Assembly: GCA_029834535.1 (NCBI GenBank)
Contig: JAQMWT010000180.1
Location: 1-41,982 of the forward strand
Reading direction: 5' to 3'
Length of the DNA stretch: 41,982 nucleotides
Origin: Chrysophaeum taylorii
Taxonomy: Eukaryota > Sar > Pelagophyceae > Pelagomonadales > Pelagomonadaceae
In this document: positions 40,230-41,982 of the stretch, one piece after another
Layout of the letters: the number at the start of each line of letters is the position of its first letter
Position numbering within the stretch: the stretch's first letter is position 1
Translations under genes and position numbers: made by a program
The notes under the pieces: generated by a model
What the model saw: the letters and a program-made list of their open reading frames with translations, nothing else
Told to the model about the DNA's origin: nothing
Database searches by the model: none

Positions 40230-40657
40230 AGAAATCTGCTGCCTCTTACCCTTATCCATCCGTTGAGAATGTGATCTCTTCCTTACCCCTTCTTCTTCCT
40301 TTCTACGCAATCTAATAGTCCTCTGATTTGTGCCTACGCTCATCATCATGGTCTAGCGCGTCCCGAGGTATCTAGCACTATACACTTAACCTTTCTCGTG
40401 TAGTTCTAGATGCCGCCTGTCGTGTTCTGAACATAACTTTCATTCCCCGAATTAACCCGCCAGACGCTCACGATGAGACGGGATGGTTTCCCAGGTGACT
40501 TACCACTGCTTGCTAAATGCTCTGCAGGTTATGGGCCCAGGCGGGTCCCTGAGAAACCATGTGTCAACATGCACGTAACCTATGGGTATTGGGTCGTTAC
40601 CGCGCCGACCTAGCCTCGACATGTGACACGCTTGTCAATATATCGCCATTACCATTG
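40230..40657 (+). other. Left part of element D leader/LTR, boundary uncertain
   Basis: Homology to copy C's coding region ends near 40229. To the right, caggttatgggcccaggcgg (40526-40545) resembles the ggttatgggcccagatgcg segment of the A/B leader, and ggtttcccagg / ccctgagaaacc form a stem around it. So this is probably the LTR/leader of element D, whose left end I cannot fix. Polypyrimidine sequence lies at about 40250-40310. Confidence 0.5.
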
Positions 40658-41017
40658 ACTAACTAACTAACTTCAGACCTCTCCCGAGCATGGGAGCCAG
40701 GCCGGACCGACAGGAGCCAGTCTGGAATCACGGGCCTGTAGACGAGGGGCGCCGAAAGGTGGGTCGGCGGAGAGTGATCATCAAGCTTGTCGCCATGCGA
40801 CGAGGAGACCGCGATGTGACTGACAACCAACTCGTCGATAACCTGCCGTCTTCGCCCCCCGGCCATACCCCGTCCCACTGCGAACGTTCCGGCTGCCAAC
40901 CGGCCCGCCCGAGAGGCGAATAGGTGCCAACCTACGCCGGGAGGGCGGATGCCCTCGCAAGGCTCAGGATTCATGAGGCACCGTCCTCCATAGCAACCAT
41001 GCGGTCGGCGATCAGGG
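40658..41017 (-). mobile_element. Short retroposon with (AGTT)n tail, copy 2, longer
   Basis: A 360-nt GC-rich insert flanked by a perfect 8-bp target-site duplication TACCATTG (40650-40657 and 41018-41025). The left 250 nt are about 97% identical to copy 1. On the minus strand it starts ccctgatcgccgaccgcatg and ends in the same stem-loop and (AGTT)n tail. No clear tRNA-type A/B boxes. A minus-strand open frame spans it, but differences between the copies are mostly amino-acid changing, giving no sign of coding constraint. Confidence 0.85.
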
Positions 41018-41414
41018 TACCATTGGGCTGTACATAATATTTTTAGCACACGTGATCGTGTAACCTTGTGTGCACCTGTTCATAGCATCGTATTGTCATG
41101 TCAATGTTGATGTGTGTGAAATTGGCTAACCTGTACTCTTGCACACATGTTATGGAATATTTTGGGTACGTCCACTCGTACATTCCATGGCAATACACCT
41201 AACAAGCTCCTTGAGAGCACCAAAACTAACCAGCTGCCTGAGTGACTACGCTTAGCGACACTACTCTTGACTCACAGCTTGCACAGTCGTCATATAGACA
41301 CATTTTCCATCGAAAAATCGATGAGTGTACATAGACACCGATAGACAGACCCCCTTAGAATGTCTAGACAGTGTCAACTGCGTGACTGAACCCACAGGTT
41401 CCCCGTCAACTGCT
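41018..41414 (+). other. Right part of element D leader
   Basis: Continues from the left leader part after the retroposon and its target-site duplication, up to the gag ATG at 41415. AT-richer, no coding frame supported. Similarity to the A/B leader is weak at the sequence level, consistent with a distinct subfamily. Confidence 0.5.
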
Positions 41415-41982
41415 ATGGCAGAACACGCAGCACGAGCCGCACCTAAGGCGATCACAGGTGCGGATGTATTGAAGCTCGAAGCTCCTGTAGTTGAGTTCCT
41501 CAATGAGGGGAGCCGCTTCCAGCTTCAGAACCGCAAGGTATCCTTGCAAATCAAGCATATCAAGCAGTTACTACGGTCCAGTCATGCCGATGCTTTCCTC
41601 GAGTACGACTCGTATGACGCATATACTCGGCCATGCAAGGACTACGAAATCCTTCGGAATCAAATTCTCGATCGCGTTTTCCTGGAATGGAAGACCGATA
41701 GGGCTGCTGATCTCCGTTTAACTGTCGATGAGTTACCCCCTGAGTATCAGGAATGGCATTTCACCAACGAAGCTTTCCCCCACTTACCTGATGCAGAAGT
41801 AGCTCAGCTAACTACCGTCTGTTACGACTATGAGGTCAAGGCATTACGTCCTGAAATCAACGCTCGTTTCTTAGAAGAGGAACGAATCTTAAATCGCGCG
41901 CACCCGAAGGCACTAGCTTTCGACACTCGTGTTCGTGCCCCGGTCACCATGTTTCCGTTAACTGCAGGTGACTGGCACACTT
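41415..41982 (+). CDS. gag of a divergent copia element D (runs off the window)
   Basis: Open from ATG at 41415 to the window end (189 codons plus one base), with no stop. It aligns throughout with the gag of copy B: SRFQLQNRKVSLQI against LRFQDNSTKVSLQI, EYDSYDAYTRPCKDYEIL against CFDSYEAYTRNAPEYNQL, FLEWKTDR against FAQWKAEQ, YEVKALRPEINARF against YNLVRPELNEDT. Identity is clearly lower than between A and B, so this is another subfamily, apparently undamaged in the visible part. Protease, methyltransferase and pol would lie beyond the window. Confidence 0.82.
   Translation, partial: MAEHAARAAPKAITGADVLKLEAPVVEFLNEGSRFQLQNRKVSLQIKHIKQLLRSSHADAFLEYDSYDAYTRPCKDYEILRNQILDRVFLEWKTDRAADLRLTVDELPPEYQEWHFTNEAFPHLPDAEVAQLTTVCYDYEVKALRPEINARFLEEERILNRAHPKALAFDTRVRAPVTMFPLTAGDWHT

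Noticed and set aside
40658..41017. tRNA-derived SINE head
   Set aside because: No convincing A and B box promoter sequences were found on the minus strand.
40663..41049. 128-residue minus-strand protein in the retroposon
   Set aside because: The frame is open in both copies, but the few differences between them mostly change amino acids, so no coding constraint is visible. It could still be the decayed end of a LINE protein.

Overview
The window reads as nuclear DNA of a photosynthetic heterokont (ochrophyte) alga, most likely a pelagophyte of the Aureococcus type. This is inferred from very GC-rich, closely packed genes, two fucoxanthin-chlorophyll a/c light-harvesting proteins, PsbO and a Tic22-like protein. 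Most of the plastid proteins start with a signal peptide ending in an A-F type cleavage site typical of secondary plastids. Species assignment is inference.

Layout. Positions 1-3460 hold repeats and the wreck of a Pif1-type helicase, plus arrays of a 'gtgaacttactggg' motif. Positions 3462-16495 are a dense host gene block: an Rrp6/EXOSC10 exonuclease, a sulfotransferase with introns, a PUB-domain protein, a TMEM223/70-like mitochondrial protein, a phytanoyl-CoA-type dioxygenase, an SR splicing factor (with an apparent frameshift), then five co-oriented plastid genes (Tic22-like, LHC, ICMT-like methyltransferase, LHC, PsbO) and a divergent calmodulin gene whose first exon is only the ATG. Positions 16496-20198 are a transition zone with an intact PIF/Harbinger transposase, a decayed minus-strand coding region and about 155-nt tandem repeats.

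From 20199 to the end the DNA becomes AT-richer and consists of four pieces of Ty1/copia-like LTR retrotransposons. A and B lie head to tail on +, sharing the middle LTR. C is on -, abutting B so that LTRs are inverted. D is a divergent relative on + running off the window. Combining copies, the element order is LTR, structured leader, gag-protease, in-frame UGA, cytosine-C5 DNA methyltransferase-like domain, integrase, RT, RNase H, an extra ORF3 region, polypurine tract, LTR. The methyltransferase domain (motifs I, II, IV with Pro-Cys, VI, VIII, IX) is present in A and B. It is preceded in both by the same in-frame UGA, which suggests a gag-PR / MTase-pol expression switch. Two copies of a short retroposon with an (AGTT)n tail, a 3' hairpin and clear 7-8 bp target-site duplications are inserted in C and in the leader of D.

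The most interesting content is the methyltransferase-bearing copia family, with its conserved UGA, structured RNA elements (one hairpin shows a compensatory change between copies) and non-canonical active-site motifs. Individual copies are all damaged, so the intact element is inferred from comparison among copies.
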